From assembly GCF_910594005.1 (NCBI RefSeq), contig NC_057815.1:81577552-81641551 (forward strand): 64,000 bases of DNA. Direction: 5' to 3'. The position numbers and the translations under genes are program-made. Below are positions 42,736 through 54,688 of the stretch, in pieces. The DNA comes from Cervus elaphus (lineage: Eukaryota > Chordata > Mammalia > Artiodactyla > Cervidae). Position 1 is the first letter of the stretch. The number at the start of each line of letters is the position of its first letter. The notes under the pieces were generated by a model. The model was not told where the DNA came from. It saw nothing but the letters and a program-made list of their open reading frames with translations, and searched no databases.

Positions 42736-43974
42736 TTTTTATTTTTATATCTTTCTTACCTTACCATAAAATATGTATTTTATTTCACACCTGGATTTTG
42801 TGAATTATCAGCTTCCATTTTATTTATTAAGACACAACTGAAAAAATTATTCAAGGCCAATAATTCTCCTCTAGAAAACCTATTTCTAGACACATTATAT
42901 TTACTCCACTTTATATTTGTGGAAGGAAGTTAATATAAAGAATGGTATGAAACAACTTTTCAAGGAAAAAAGTGCTTGAATAGAACTCTCTAGTATAAAA
43001 ATTTACATGTGATCAAAGTTTCTTCAGGATGATATAAATTAATTTTTATTTGGAACATATCTAGATAAAGAGATTTGCCTTTTTTAAATTCTGAATTAAA
43101 TCTGTCAGAAGACAGAAAGAATATCAATGTACAGCAGTTTTTTATGTTACATATGTTAACAGTGTTTTACATCATGTGTTTATTATTTTTATTTCAAATA
43201 GCCTCCTGACTTATATTTGGATTTTGAATTAGTGGTTTCCCTTTATTCAGAAAATGTAATTTTTATGTTTTAAAATCTGCCAATTTTCCCCAGTTATAGC
43301 TTGAAGTGTTTATGTCCCTTTATTCATCAGTAGTATTTTGTTATTGTGGGCTGCATTACATTTTTCATTTACCACCCAGTGACTTTTAAAGTTGAAAATT
43401 ATTATGTGTAGATGTAAGTATTTCATGAATATTGCATGGATATAGCACAAAAGCAGTATAAACTGAGACAAAGAAATGTTTTTGTTTTTTGGTTTAGTGA
43501 TTTATATCTATTTAATGTGATCAAGTGAAATTCATGTGTATTATTGCAAAGAAGTATACAGTCCAAAAATGTCATAAATGTTACGTTTTCTTATATCAAT
43601 TTAACATTTGATACTCCCATGAAATACAAATAATCAAAATAAAGCATCCATCAATTCTGATCTCTCTGAAATATCCCTTACCCATTTACTCCTTGGAATT
43701 GGAATCTGGCAGTTTCTAATCATCAGTTTCCTTAAAAATAATCACAAAGGGTGTACATTGAAAATAATGTCAATCAGAGATAAATTTCAAGGAAGTGCTT
43801 CTGTACATTGGGTCAGTATTTTAGATCTAGAGTTTGTATTTTGACTGCTTTAAAAAAAACTAAGTAATGTATTTATTTAAGGCGGTATCAGTGTATAGTA
43901 AGGTGGCCTCTTCATAGTTGAAGTAACTTAGATCTAATTCTTTAGAGAGAATTAGAATCATGAATTTAAATTGG
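42736..43974. other. Unique AT-rich intergenic DNA
   Basis: No repeat family or gene was recognised. Confidence 0.45.
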
Positions 43975-44232
43975 CCGTAGGCCTTTAGCAAACATGATTC
44001 AAGGAGAAGATAAAAAATACTTGGGCATTGGGTCTTGCTCTCTTGCTGCTTTAGAGAACTCCTCAAGAACAGGCCAGAACTAGTCTAAAGGGTAATAGGA
44101 CATAAGTGGTCAAATCATCTCTTCATTTAACTGCCATGGAACAGTCATTCGACATTGTGTGAGCTAGTGTGAAAGACCCAGGCCCAGACAAGCTGGCCAA
44201 GATGAGAAGAATTTCCAGCCTAGTGAGCGATT
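43975..44232 (+). mobile_element. MaLR/MLT1-like LTR fragment (tentative)
   Basis: Blocks ttgggcattgggtcttgctc, tcttgctgctttagagaact and gacaagctggccaagatgag follow the order of an MLT1-type LTR. Diverged. Confidence 0.4.
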
Positions 44233-45155
44233 ATAAATGTTTTTTGTTTGTTTGTTTGTTTGCTTGTTTTGTGTTCTTGGGGTGGGGTTATTTGCATCAA
44301 AAACTGAAGCAGTGTTCTAACTAGGTAAATACCTGTGTCAGGTCCTAAGCAATGTGCATATAGCATCAGGTAATAGTTATACATGTTGGAGTTTTGCCTT
44401 ATTGGCGAAATCTTTCCTTTGGAAAAAAAAAGGTGGGGGTTATTTTGCTCTACAAATAAGATTTTTGTTAACATTCAAAGCTATTACTTTTCTTCTTATA
44501 CCCAGGATGTGAACTCACTTCATATTTCACTGATAAAATAGAAAATATCTCACTCAAACTTGTTTCAGTATACGTACTTAAAAATGCATTTGTACTTTTC
44601 ATCTTTTTCTCACATCATTAAGTGGGAACCTCAGATTGCATAGCGTATATTGAATGATCACATTTATAAACGTAGATAACATTTCTAGAAAAAGTTAATT
44701 ATGATTGTGTTCATGTATTAATTATTTCTGTTTTTTATGTTTTAATTTTTAAAGAAGATTTCTAATCCCACAAATAATGAACTCTTGGAATTTGGGGAAT
44801 AATAGCCATGGATGAATTACAAGTAACAATTTTAAATTATACATAACCCCACATAAAGTTACTCTAATATTTATAATGGAAATAATACTTTATCTTTGAT
44901 TCTACCAATGACCCTTTGTTCTAAACCCTGGTTAGGTGCTTGGGGCAATGAGAAGACTCTATGTTCACAAACTTTCAAATAACTCAGTTATCACATGTTT
45001 TTTAATGAATAGTAAACTTCTACTTCTCTCTCAGTCACTTTAAAAAAGTACATACAGAATAGGCATATCAGGTAGTTTTATAATAAAAGTTAGAGTGGCT
45101 TCCCCATCCCCTTTTCATGATCTTTTTCACCTTCACATTTCCTATGATTATCGTT
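44233..45155. other. Unique AT-rich DNA with a (TTTG)n tract
   Basis: A (TTTG)n tract lies at about 44,241-44,271. Otherwise nothing was recognised. Confidence 0.45.
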
Positions 45156-45159
45156 ATCA

Positions 45160-45415
45160 ACGACCACACTTTTCTGTCACTGTCATTGACTAACCTTATG
45201 GCATGCTGCTTATGGATTAATTTGCCAAGCCATCTGTTTGATTTTCATAGTCTAAGTACTTCTACATCATATGCCCTGGCAATAAACTGTATTCATTCAG
45301 TCAGGAGCATTAGTTTAATCTGTGAAAGATGGAGCAATTTGTCTGGAAATTCCAGCTGGCATAACGCACAGATCAGCACAGGGCAGATGATTTTTGATTC
45401 ATATAGATGAATGTA
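45160..45415. other. Candidate conserved non-coding element
   Basis: Balanced-complexity, repeat-free sequence around gatggagcaatttgtctgg and gcataacgcacagatcagc. It also forms a chance 97-codon frame (45,117-45,410) with no family resemblance. Conservation is not testable here. Confidence 0.22.
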
Positions 45416-45491
45416 ATCCTCTTTTTATTATACTTATTTGTGCTTCTCCTCTATATTTTATTGCTTTATTACCATTGTACTTTGTTCTCTT

Positions 45492-45833
45492 TCTTTTTTT
45501 TTTTTTAAATATTCTTATCTATTATGATTTATCATAGGATGTTGAATATAGTTCTCTGTGCTATACAATAGGATCTTGTCTATCATTCCATATATAATAG
45601 CTTATATCTACTAACAACCCCCTCCCCCTTGGCAACCACGAATCTGTTCTCTAAGTCTCTGAGTCTATTTCAGTTTCATAGATAAGTTCATTTGTGTTAT
45701 ATTTTAGACTCCACATGTAAGTGGTATCTATGGTATTTATCTTTGTCTGACTTAATTTAAAATGATAATCTCCAGATCCATCCATGTTGCTCCACATGGC
45801 ATTATTTCATTTTTAATGGCTGAGTAGTATTCC

Positions 45834-45874
<41 letters not shown>

Positions 45875-46505
45875 CACATCTTCTTTATCCACTCATCTGT
45901 TGATGGACATTTAGATTGTTTCCATGTCTTGGCTATTGTGATTAGCGTTGCTATGAACACAGTGTGGTGCATGCATCTTTCGGGATTATAGTTCTGTCCA
46001 GATACATGCCCAGGAGTGAAATGATTTCTGTATCATGTGGTCATTCTATTTTTAGTTTTCTGAAGAACCTCCATACTGTTTTCATAGCGGCTGTACCAAC
46101 TTACATTCCAACCAACAGTGAGGGGGGTTCCCTTTTCACCACATCCTCTCCACCATTTGTTATTTGTAGACTTTTTATTGATGGGCATTCTGACTGTTGT
46201 GAGGTGGTACCTCATTGTAGTTTTGATTTGCATTTGTCTAATAATTAGCAGTGTTGAGCATCTTTTCATGTGTGTATTGATCATTTGTATTTCTTCTTTG
46301 GAGAAATGTCTGTTTAGGTCTTCTGCCCATTTTTTGGATATTTTTTTTTGTTGTTGAGTTGTATGAGTTGTTTGTACATTTTGAAAATCAAGCCTTTGTT
46401 GATCTCATTGTTTACAAATATTTTCTCTTATAGGTTGTCTTTTCTTTTTTTTTTTTTAATAATATACTTTGCTGTGCAAAAGCTTGTAAGTTTGATTAGG
46501 ATCCT
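45492..46505 (-). mobile_element. L1 3' portion, older family, minus strand
   Basis: A poly-T start (45,492-45,506) is followed by ggatgttgaatatagttctc, ctcccccttggcaaccacg, tttcatagataagttcattt and a (TG)18 tract (45,836-45,872). ORF2 C-terminal sequence follows in reverse (minus frame 46,033-46,284 begins [20 protein letters not shown]). It ends near gctgtgcaaaagcttgtaag. Decayed, with frameshifts; older than the copy at 36.8 kb. Confidence 0.9.
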
Positions 46506-46914
46506 CCTTTGTTCAAGATTAATTAAAGAGCATAATATGACAAAACCTTTTATCTTGTGAAATTATTGGCTATGCCCCCTAGATAGAAACTCACTGTTTT
46601 GATGGACTAATAAAGGTATGTCTCGGGAAATCCTCTAGACAGCATCAGTGATATGAATGTTCTTTGGAAAACCCAGTGGTGAGTATGCCTCATACAAGAT
46701 TGTCCCATTTCTCTGGACAGGTCTGATGCCAGATTTTTAGCTTTCTCCAACCCATCAGGTCTCCAAATACTTTATTCATGGATGCCTCTGTTCATAACAT
46801 ATAAAAGCTAAGTGTTTTGGAAAGTGCTATTCTAGTTAAATTTTGAAATCAACTTTCTGCTATAATAACATGTAAGTCTTCCTTCCCTCATTTATTTATG
46901 TACACGTTCCCTCG
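46506..46914. other. Unique DNA
   Basis: No repeat or gene was recognised. Confidence 0.4.
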
Positions 46915-47110
46915 GTCTCTCACTCATTCCAAACTTACTGTTAAGATCTTAATATATTTCAGACACTTTGCTGAACACTGTAAAGTATTTAGCAGAAGAT
47001 GTAAGTAAACAAGCATCACTGTATACAGGATGACATGCAAGCTAGTAATGGGGTATCAAGTGTCAGAGAAGGATCGTTGAGGGCAGAAAAAAATATACTA
47101 GGGGAGGGAA
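46915..47110 (-). mobile_element. L2 LINE 3'-end fragment
   Basis: Order ttcagacactttgctgaaca, tgtaagtaaacaagcatc, aaggatcgttgagggcag resembles the reversed L2 3' terminus and adjoining UTR. Diverged. Confidence 0.5.
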
Positions 47111-47133
47111 GAATACTTTTTTCCCCTGTCCAT

Positions 47134-47135
<2 letters not shown>

Positions 47136-47176
<41 letters not shown>
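47136..47176. repeat. (TA)n microsatellite
   Basis: About 20 uninterrupted TA units immediately left of a Bov-tA. TA-rich sequence resumes at 47,492-47,605, so the SINE landed inside a TA-rich tract. Confidence 0.95.
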
Positions 47177-47177
<1 letters not shown>

Positions 47178-47178
<1 letters not shown>

Positions 47179-47491
47179 TGAAAGTGAAAGTTGCTAAGTC
47201 ATGTCCAACTCTTTGTGACCCCATGGACTATACAGTCCATGGAATTCTTCAGGTCAGAATACTAGAGTGGGTAGTCTTTCCCTTCTCCAGGGGATCTTCC
47301 CAACCCAGCGATTAAACTCAGGTCTCTGGCTTTGCAGGCAGATTCTTTACCAGCTGAGCCACAAGGGAAGCCCAAGAATACTGGAATGGGTAACCTATCC
47401 TTTCTCCAGTGAATCTTCCTGACCCAGGAATCAAACCGGGGTCTCCTGCATTGCATGTGGATTCTTTATCAACTGAACTATCAGGGAAGAC
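47178..47491 (-). mobile_element. Bov-tA SINE with duplicated head/middle (heterodimer), minus strand
   Basis: 47,178-47,373 is a complete reverse Bov-tA (gtgaaagttgctaagtcatg to gagccacaagggaagccc). 47,374-47,491 repeats the middle and tRNA head (agaatactggaatgggtaac, caggaatcaaaccggggtc, gaactatcagggaag) with independent mutations. The two copies differ enough to be either two insertions or an old internal duplication. Confidence 0.9.
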
Positions 47492-47632
47492 TATATATAT
47501 ATCTTATATAACATATAAGATATATATACCTTACTTGTAGTTATATATATGATATATATATATCTCTTATTTCAAAAGAAACATAGTATTATATATATTA
47601 TATGTATCTTGTTTCAAAAGAAAATTGATGTC

Positions 47633-48022
47633 TTGAGCACTGAAGAATTGATGCTTTTGAACTGTGGTGTTGGAAAAGACCCTTGACAGTCCCTTGGACT
47701 GCAAGGAGATCCAACCAGTCCATCCTAAAGGAGATCAGTCCTGGGTGTTCACTAGAAGGACTGATGTTGAAACTGAAACTCCAATACTTTGGCTACCTGA
47801 TGCAAAGAACTGACTCATTGGAAAAGACCCTGATGCTGGGAAAGATTGAGGGCGGGAGGAGAAGGGGACGACAGAGGATGAGATGGTTGGGTGGCATCAC
47901 CGACTCGATGGGCATGGATTTGGGTGGACTCCAGGAGTTGGTGATAGACAGGGAGGCCTGGCATGCTGCAGTTCATGGGGTCGCAAAGAGTCGGACACGA
48001 CTGAGTGAGTGAACTGAACTGA
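47633..48022 (+). mobile_element. BovB LINE 3' end, 5'-truncated
   Basis: Runs from the BovB C-terminal ORF (gaagaattgatgcttttgaa) to the gaactgaactgaa tail. Frame 47,683-48,012 reads [21 protein letters not shown] through [20 protein letters not shown] blocks and is open for 109 codons, but it is only the C-terminus. Confidence 0.94.
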
Positions 48023-51002
48023 AACTTGGAAAGAAGAACTCTATACTCTGTTTAGAGTATAGCCAAATAAGGAAACCACAGAACACCATTCTGTTTCCAA
48101 GGGATAGCATACCTGAATGCTTGAAATCTGTAAAGGACATGACACATTTTCAAAAATGAGAGTTCAGTAAGACTAGAACTTAAAATATATAGAAGAAAAC
48201 TTAAGAAGAAGTGCATGGAAATAGTAATCTACCAAATTATGAACACTTTATATTTTCTGTTGGAGAACTTGTGTTTTATCCTGGGGAAACCAGTGAGCTA
48301 TTTAACTGAAATGGCCGAGGGGCATTTTAGAACTATAACTTCTGTGTGTGTGTGTGTGACAGCAGATTGTGGAGCATATAAAGTGGAAGGCAGGAAACCC
48401 ACCAAAAATATTTTTACTATTTCTCATTATAGAGCAGTGTCAAAAATCTTGCATGGAGTTCCCATTTTTGCAACCTATAACATACTGACCAAGGTAAAAC
48501 ACAATTTATTTTCTACGGATTTTAGTCGTGTTTTGGATGTTCTCTTTGCAAAGGTCCTCATTTTAAGGGCATCATATTTGCAGGGGTGTGAGGTCTCTTT
48601 TTTGACACCTGCTATTTCCTCTCATCTATAGGAAGAGTCACCATATATGACTCCTGGCCCCTTTCCTCCCTTATACGTTGTGCTCTGCTCGCTGCTATGA
48701 ATACAAGGAGGTCATATTCTGGACTTCTGTACTGGAGAGCACATTTTCCTCAGTTTTAATCCAAATTATTAGCCACCAGTACAAATAGAGAGGGCATTTC
48801 CATCTCTCTTTTGCATTATTTATCTACGCTTTTAATCTTGCTCTTTTATAGTACACTTGTTTCAAAATTCAGATGGTGTCTTTAATGCCCCCCCCACATA
48901 ATACTTTCCAATAAAATATAAGGTAGAATCTTGTTAAATGTTAAGTATTCAAATAATTGACTTTATCTTCATTCACACTAAAAAAATATCATCTCTTTAA
49001 ATTAATCATATGACAAAAGCTTCATTTATTTCAAACATTCTCCTGAATTCCAGACTGCTCAACAGAAAAAAAAATCACCATATTTACTTATCTTTATAAT
49101 CTTGTAAATGTAAATGAAATTTAGTATATTAGAAAATACTAAGCACTCACGAATCATTAAAATATGCAGTGTTAGAAACTGTATTTTCCTTAATCATTTT
49201 AAAGGAAACTTTTATTTGAGTTTAATGTTCTATATGAAGAGTCCATTTTTTTTAAGACAGAACAAAGTCACTTTTACTATCCAAATAAAACTGTATGACC
49301 CTCACATAAATGCACTTAATTCCGAAAATGTAATTATGAGAACTTAATGAGAAGAAAGCCAAATTAATTGCTTTACTGTTTCTTTTTTTTTCCCCCAATG
49401 TCCTTGAGAGTCCATATTTTTATACTGATGACATTCAGTAGGAGAACAATTCCTAAATTTAAAGCTATTCATGTTTTTATTTTAAGCAAAAGCAGTGCTC
49501 TTTAAATTCACTTTATTTTTTTTCTGTTCAGGGTAAAAGATCAACAGTCTAAACTTATTAGTATATGAGAATTAAAGCTTGATCCATACTTGTTTGCTAT
49601 ATTACTTCTTTATGGACTCATCTTTTCACATGCTGTGTGATTCTGCTGGAGAAGGTAGCTGGTGAACAACACTAGAAAAAACTGTCTCCTTTAATCCTTA
49701 CAGCTCTAACCTCCTGCCTGTGATTACGTGTTCTGCCTAAGAACTAAGGTCCCATCATATGCCTCTCAAGCACTTTTTGCTATAACAATTAAATGTATAT
49801 AATATACATGCTGTGGTCAAATATAGACTTTCAATATCAGTGATATCCCTAAGATTCATAGCAAAGAATTCATTGTTTTCTATACTTTAACTGCTTTGCT
49901 CTCTTTTCCTTGCTTTAATATAAGTTGCCCACTATTAGATGCTAAGCAATCCTATATTCACATTAGATTTGTTATAAACTGTGAACCCGGCAGAAATTCC
50001 TAGTTTGACTGTTCATCATCTCATTCCAAGACAAAGAGAGCACACACAGAATGTTTGGGTCTCTTCTTTGCTCTGTCAGGAGTAACCTTCTTCAAATCAC
50101 ATGTTCCAGGCTTGTTTCTACTAATTTTTCATGTCCCAACATATACATTGACTCCTTTGTGAATTTGTCCTAGAGTTTTGGTCCTATACTTGTGGCTTTT
50201 CCACTGTAGTTTCCGTGTTGGTCTGTTAATAATGCTTTCACAGTACAGTGCAATACTTTCTTTGTAGGTCTGTCTTTTTTTGACATCTAACTTTGTAGAG
50301 TAGGGACGGTTCCCTATTAAGTTTTGAATTCAAATAGCTTGGTATGTAATATACATAGATGTTATTAGTTGGAATTGTAAAATGTACCTGGTCTTCTTCT
50401 ACTTCCAACCAAATACCTGGCATCAGGCATTGTGTGCCTCGGGATGAATATGCTTCCACTTTCAGGGGTGCTTACCTTTGAAACTGAAGCCTTAAATATA
50501 GTTATTGTTATAATCTAGGCCTAAAAATACTATTCTTAATGATTGTCTTGGAACCTTTGGAGCTTATTTTAAAGGTCAGTATTAGAGGAAGTTTAAAACT
50601 GATCTTCATGAACAAGTCTCACTGACAGCAAATTATTTTTCTTAATATTTAATCCTTTATATTAAAGCTTTTTAAAAAATGTTATTTTATCCTTTATGCT
50701 TAATTTATGCTGAATAACAAGCATTCCCCAAATTGACTATTATCATTAATGGCAACTCCTACTAAGCCTGTTTGTTTTGTTTTTTTCCCCCAGTGTTGTG
50801 TGTGTGTGTGTGTGTGTATACAGTATTGTGTATATGTAATTCTTGGTATATGATTCTTATATTTGTTAAAATTAGCAGCGATCAGCTGTTCTCAAATCCT
50901 GTACATTGTACACTGTGTGCAGTGTGCTAGAGTATGTTCATCTGTGCTCTTAAAATTGCTGATATGCCAAAATCCATCTCATCACCCTCCTGTTGTGTTG
51001 AG
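48023..51002. other. Unique AT-rich intergenic DNA with small GT tracts
   Basis: GT tracts lie at about 48,342-48,358 and 50,797-50,818. The 138-codon frame at 48,215-48,631 resembles no known protein and includes the GT tract as VCVCV; I regard it as chance. No gene was recognised. Confidence 0.5.
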
Positions 51003-51290
51003 ATCATGGGTCTTCAGGTGAAGCTGCTTAAATTCCAATCCTGGTTCTGCAGCTTACAGGGGGTCTGAAAGCAGAAATCACTTAACTTCTTGTGCAGCCT
51101 TAATTTTCTGAATTATCAGATGGGTGCAGAAATAGTACTTTTCTCATATAAGTTTTATAAGAATTAAGCAAGGGAATGAATGCAGTGTGTTTAAATAGTT
51201 GCTTATTATTAGCAAGCCTTTACCTCTGTTATGACCATAGTTCTGTACTAGTATTTTATTATTGTCATTATCATTTCTAAAAAGTATTCT
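51003..51290 (+). mobile_element. MIR SINE
   Basis: Recognisable MIR order: gcttaaattccaatcctgg, ttctgcagcttacaggggg, aatcacttaacttcttgtg, aattttctgaattatcagat, gggtgcagaaatagtac, ataagaattaagcaaggg, then a (TTA)-rich end. MIRs are ancient tRNA-derived SINEs shared by all mammals. Confidence 0.8.
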
Positions 51291-51544
51291 TCCATTAACA
51301 TTTACATAAAGACAGTGAAGCCAAAAATTTGGTTGGAAACCCCTGGACAAAATTATTACTTAATCTACTATTTTATAGAGTAAGTAATTCTAGTTGAATA
51401 TGTGCAATGAGAGTTATGTTTTGGATGATTAAATTTACATTTGTATATTTTGTTATTAATTTGTATATTTTGATTTGTATACTTTGTTATTCTCAAATTT
51501 TAATATGATATAATGTAAATCATATGTAGTTTATTCTCTTTTAT
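51291..51544. other. Unique AT-rich DNA
   Basis: Nothing was recognised. Confidence 0.4.
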
Positions 51545-51685
51545 TCCAGCTTTATTTAGATTAATTTACAAATAAAAATTGTATATATTTAATGTGCGTG
51601 ACAATGATTTGATATTTGTAGACCTTGTGAACTGATCATCACAATCTGTTTTATTCTTTAGTGTTTCTTCAAAAGTTCGTATTTG
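51545..51685 (-). mobile_element. L1M 3'-end fragment (tentative)
   Basis: Segment gctttatttagattaattt, tatttaatgtgcgtgacaat, gatttgatatttgtagacct, gaactgatcatcacaatc follows the reversed 3' end of ancient L1M families. Confidence 0.5.
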
Positions 51686-52674
51686 CCATTTAGGTGATCT
51701 TGTATTTAGACCATAACTTCATTAAAATCATTTTTAAGTATGGCTGACATTTTGGAGCACTTCTTCACTATGATCTCAGTTTTTTCTTTTAAATTTATCT
51801 TGGCTTGACTTGTCTTTTGTTTGGACCTTGGGGAATACCATTAACTCTGTAAGAATCATCCTGTCTGCAAAAGGTGGAAGTGAAGCTGGATCTCAACTGT
51901 TCTATTAACCTCTAACAGAATCTTTTATTAGTGGGTCATGTGTAGGTCATATTCTCTATGGAGTACAAAAATATATCTTGGAAAGTTAATAAAATATGGA
52001 ATCAGAAATAGCTAATGAAAGGCAAAGTGAATTATTCATAAAGTTTAACTCTGAAATGTACAGATATGTCACTCCCAAATGAATGATCCCTTGTGACAGA
52101 TTATTATTAACTTGAGCTTCTATGTAAGGAGAGGCTATATATTCACTGTTGAAAAAAACATTTAATCACATTGGAAACTAAATCATATGAATATTAACAT
52201 GTATAAAGATAACTTAAGGAAATATTTTAACAGATACATAGGACATATTTAAGTAAAATATATTATTATTCTGGTTCACTAAGATTACAGTATTAATCTT
52301 TCCATTGTACATTTATCTCTTATTTGAAATTTGGGATAAAAACAGTTGTTTAAGATGTAGAATTGTTTTCATCTCTTACACTGAAGTGTATTTTCAGCAT
52401 AGCTAGTATTCTGAATGAATTGCTTTTCTCTTTTATATGTGACAAGAAATTGTTTTCTCCACCATTAAATATAATTTTGATTTGTTTTGACACAGAATTT
52501 TCACCAAAAGTTTATTTTTAGTTTTTTCTTTATCAATTTTTAAAGAAAGATGAGAAGAGTAGAACAGAGATGGGGAGGAGGGTTGGGAAGGATGGAGTGA
52601 AGTGTAAGAGGAGGGAAGGAGAGAGAGAGGAAGGATGAAATACTGTTATGAAGAGTGTGTACATGCGTGCATGT
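51686..52674. other. Unique AT-rich DNA, ending in a GA-rich tract
   Basis: The purine tract at about 52,555-52,645 is the only distinctive feature. No gene or repeat family was recognised. Confidence 0.45.
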
Positions 52675-52894
52675 GTGTGTGCTAAGTCGCTTCAGCCAGT
52701 GTCCAGCTCTTTGCCACCCTTTGGACTGTAGGTCTCCAGGCAGGAATATTCTCCATGGCGTGCATGCCGTGCCCTCCCCCAGGGGAATCTTCCTGACCCA
52801 GGGATATCTTCCTGACCCAGGGACTGAACCTGGGTCTCTTGTGTCTCCTGCATTGGCAGACAGGGTTCTTTACACTAGCCCCACCTGGGAAGCC
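52675..52894 (-). mobile_element. Bov-tA SINE, diverged
   Basis: Reverse Bov-tA: gctaagtcgcttcagccagt, tctccaggcaggaatattc, cctgacccagggactgaacc, cctgcattggcagacagg. A short internal repeat (cttcctgacccagggat twice, about 52,788-52,822) is unique to this copy. Confidence 0.9.
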
Positions 52895-52984
52895 ATGGAA
52901 CTAAGTCTTTGTCTCAATTAGAAGCTTCAGTAGCTAGAAACAGAGAAGCATATATACTGTTTCCAAAGATAAAGAACTTCACTC

Positions 52985-53470
52985 ATCTCTTTTTATTGGG
53001 ATATAATCGCTTTGCCCCGGAGAAGGCAATGGCACCCCACTCCAGCACTCTTGCCTGGAAAATCCCATGGAGGGAGGAGCCTGGTAGGCTGCAGTCCATG
53101 GGGTCGCTAAGAGTCGGACACGACTGAGCGACTTCGCTTTTACTTTTCACTTTCATGCACTGGAGAAGGAAACGGCAACCCACTCCAGTCTTCTTGCCTG
53201 GAGAATCCCAGGGACGGGGGAGCCTGGTGGGCTGCCGTCTATGGGGTCGCAAAGAGGCGGACACGACTGAAGCGACTTAGCAGCAGCAACAATCGCTTAG
53301 TTTCTGCTGATCAAGTGAATCAGCTATACGTACACATGTATCTTTTTCTCTTCAGCCTCCTTCCACCCACCCAGCGAGGTCATCACAAAGCACTGAGCTG
53401 AGCTTTCTGTGATACACAGCAGCTTCCCGCTAGCTACCCGTTTAAATGCAGATACTCATTGGCCTTTAGG
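52985..53470 (-). mobile_element. L1 3' end fragment, minus strand, split by Bov-A2
   Basis: Left of the SINE, ctttttattgggatataatc; right of it, cttagtttctgctgatcaag, gaatcagctatacgtacaca, ggtcatcacaaagcactgag, gatacacagcagcttccc and gctagctaccc. This is the reversed L1 3'UTR of an artiodactyl L1 subfamily different from the two young copies at 36-39 kb. Confidence 0.72.
53013..53290 (+). mobile_element. Bov-A2 SINE nested in L1, with TSD
   Basis: Dimeric Bov-A2 close to consensus (ggagaaggcaatggcaccc to cgacttagcagcagcaac). TSD aatcgctt at 53,005-53,012 and 53,291-53,298; a few extra bases separate the left TSD from the usual SINE start. Confidence 0.93.
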
Positions 53471-54261
53471 TGGTCTTCTTTGAAAAGAAGTACAAAAAGT
53501 GGCATGTAGGAGAATGTGGTAACCAAAGAAAAAGCTCTCTGTTCTTACAGTTAAGATATAAATTAGGGAGGGGGCCTATGAATTTGGAGGAGAAAATTCG
53601 GATCAAATTGAAGTATCAGTCAGGCAGAATTTTCTTGCTCATTAGGAAATGAACTCTCTTCATCCTTCATCTATACTTTGGTTTTACAGGGACCAAGTCT
53701 TTGCACTTTGCCCAATCCATAATAAGTATCTCATTAGTGAAGAAGCAGATAATTCACTTCTGTGTATGCTCTTCTCTGACTTAAAGTTGATTTATTTATT
53801 AAAAAAAAATATTAAGCAAATAGAAAAAAACATATTTTGGCTAATTGGTTAAAAAAATGTGTTTAATGTGCAAGTAAAGATTTTTCTTCTGAATCTGACA
53901 GTTTGTCTTTTTGTGCAAAACCACATTTGAAGTTGAGTTAATTACCTGTCTTATTAAAAACAGAGTTATACTTCAAGGTCATCAATATTCAGTAAATACT
54001 GTGACTGTTGAGGTAAGAAACAAAAATAATTTGGTGTTTCCATGTGAGTTATTAAAACCTTTTAATCTCCATAAATATAGCACCTCCTTTTCTATGATGT
54101 GAATGAGAAATAATTGGTACTGCTTTAAAAAGTTATTTTCACAGTTTCTTTTACCTTTTATTTATTAGTTTCTATATATCAACTAATATATACTTATTAT
54201 ACTGTACTATAAAATGAATATAAAATAAGTTTTTTAAAGTATATATTCTATCAGGGAAAAC
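53471..54261. other. Unique DNA
   Basis: No repeat or gene was recognised; an A-run lies at about 53,800. Confidence 0.45.
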
Positions 54262-54273
54262 AATGAGTCCTAT

Positions 54274-54676
54274 TTCAGTTCAGCTCAGTTCAGTTACTTA
54301 GTCATGTCTGACTTTGCGATTCCATGGACTGCAGCACGCCAGGCCTCCCTGTCCATCACCAACTCCCGGAGTCTACACAAACTCATGTCCATTGAGTCGG
54401 TGATGTCATCCAACCATCTCATCTTCTGTCGTCCCCTTTTCCTCCAGCCTTCAATCTTTCCCAGCATCAGGGTCTTTTCAAATGAGTCAGTTCTTTGTAT
54501 CAGGTGGCCAAAGTATTGGAGTTTCAGCTTCAACATCAGTCCTTCAATGAACATTCAAGACTGATTTCCTTTAGGACGGACTGGTTGGATCTTCTTGCCA
54601 TCCAAGGGACTCTCAAGAGTCTTCTCCAAAGCCACAGTTCAAAAACATCAATTCTTCAACACTCAGCTTTCTTTAT
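54274..54676 (-). mobile_element. BovB LINE 3' end, 5'-truncated, with 12-bp TSD
   Basis: Starts with the reversed tail ttcagttcagctcagttcag and runs back into the ORF C-terminus (minus frame 54,294-54,554: [20 protein letters not shown]). TSD aatgagtcctat at 54,262-54,273 and aatgagccctat at 54,677-54,688, one mismatch. Confidence 0.95.
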
Positions 54677-54688
54677 AATGAGCCCTAT

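Noticed and set aside
47136..47605. Possible CRISPR-like or satellite array suggested by regular TA tracts and repeats
   Set aside because: It is TA microsatellite with a Bov-tA insertion; no regular spacer structure, and the organism is a mammal.
48215..48631. 138-codon plus-strand frame
   Set aside because: No family motif, low-complexity VCVCV from a GT tract, and no splice or promoter context; fits chance in AT-rich DNA.
10557..53290. tRNA genes suggested by A/B-box-like sequence in many places
   Set aside because: These are tRNA-derived heads of Bov-tA or MIR SINEs without a complete cloverleaf or flanking tRNA terminator.
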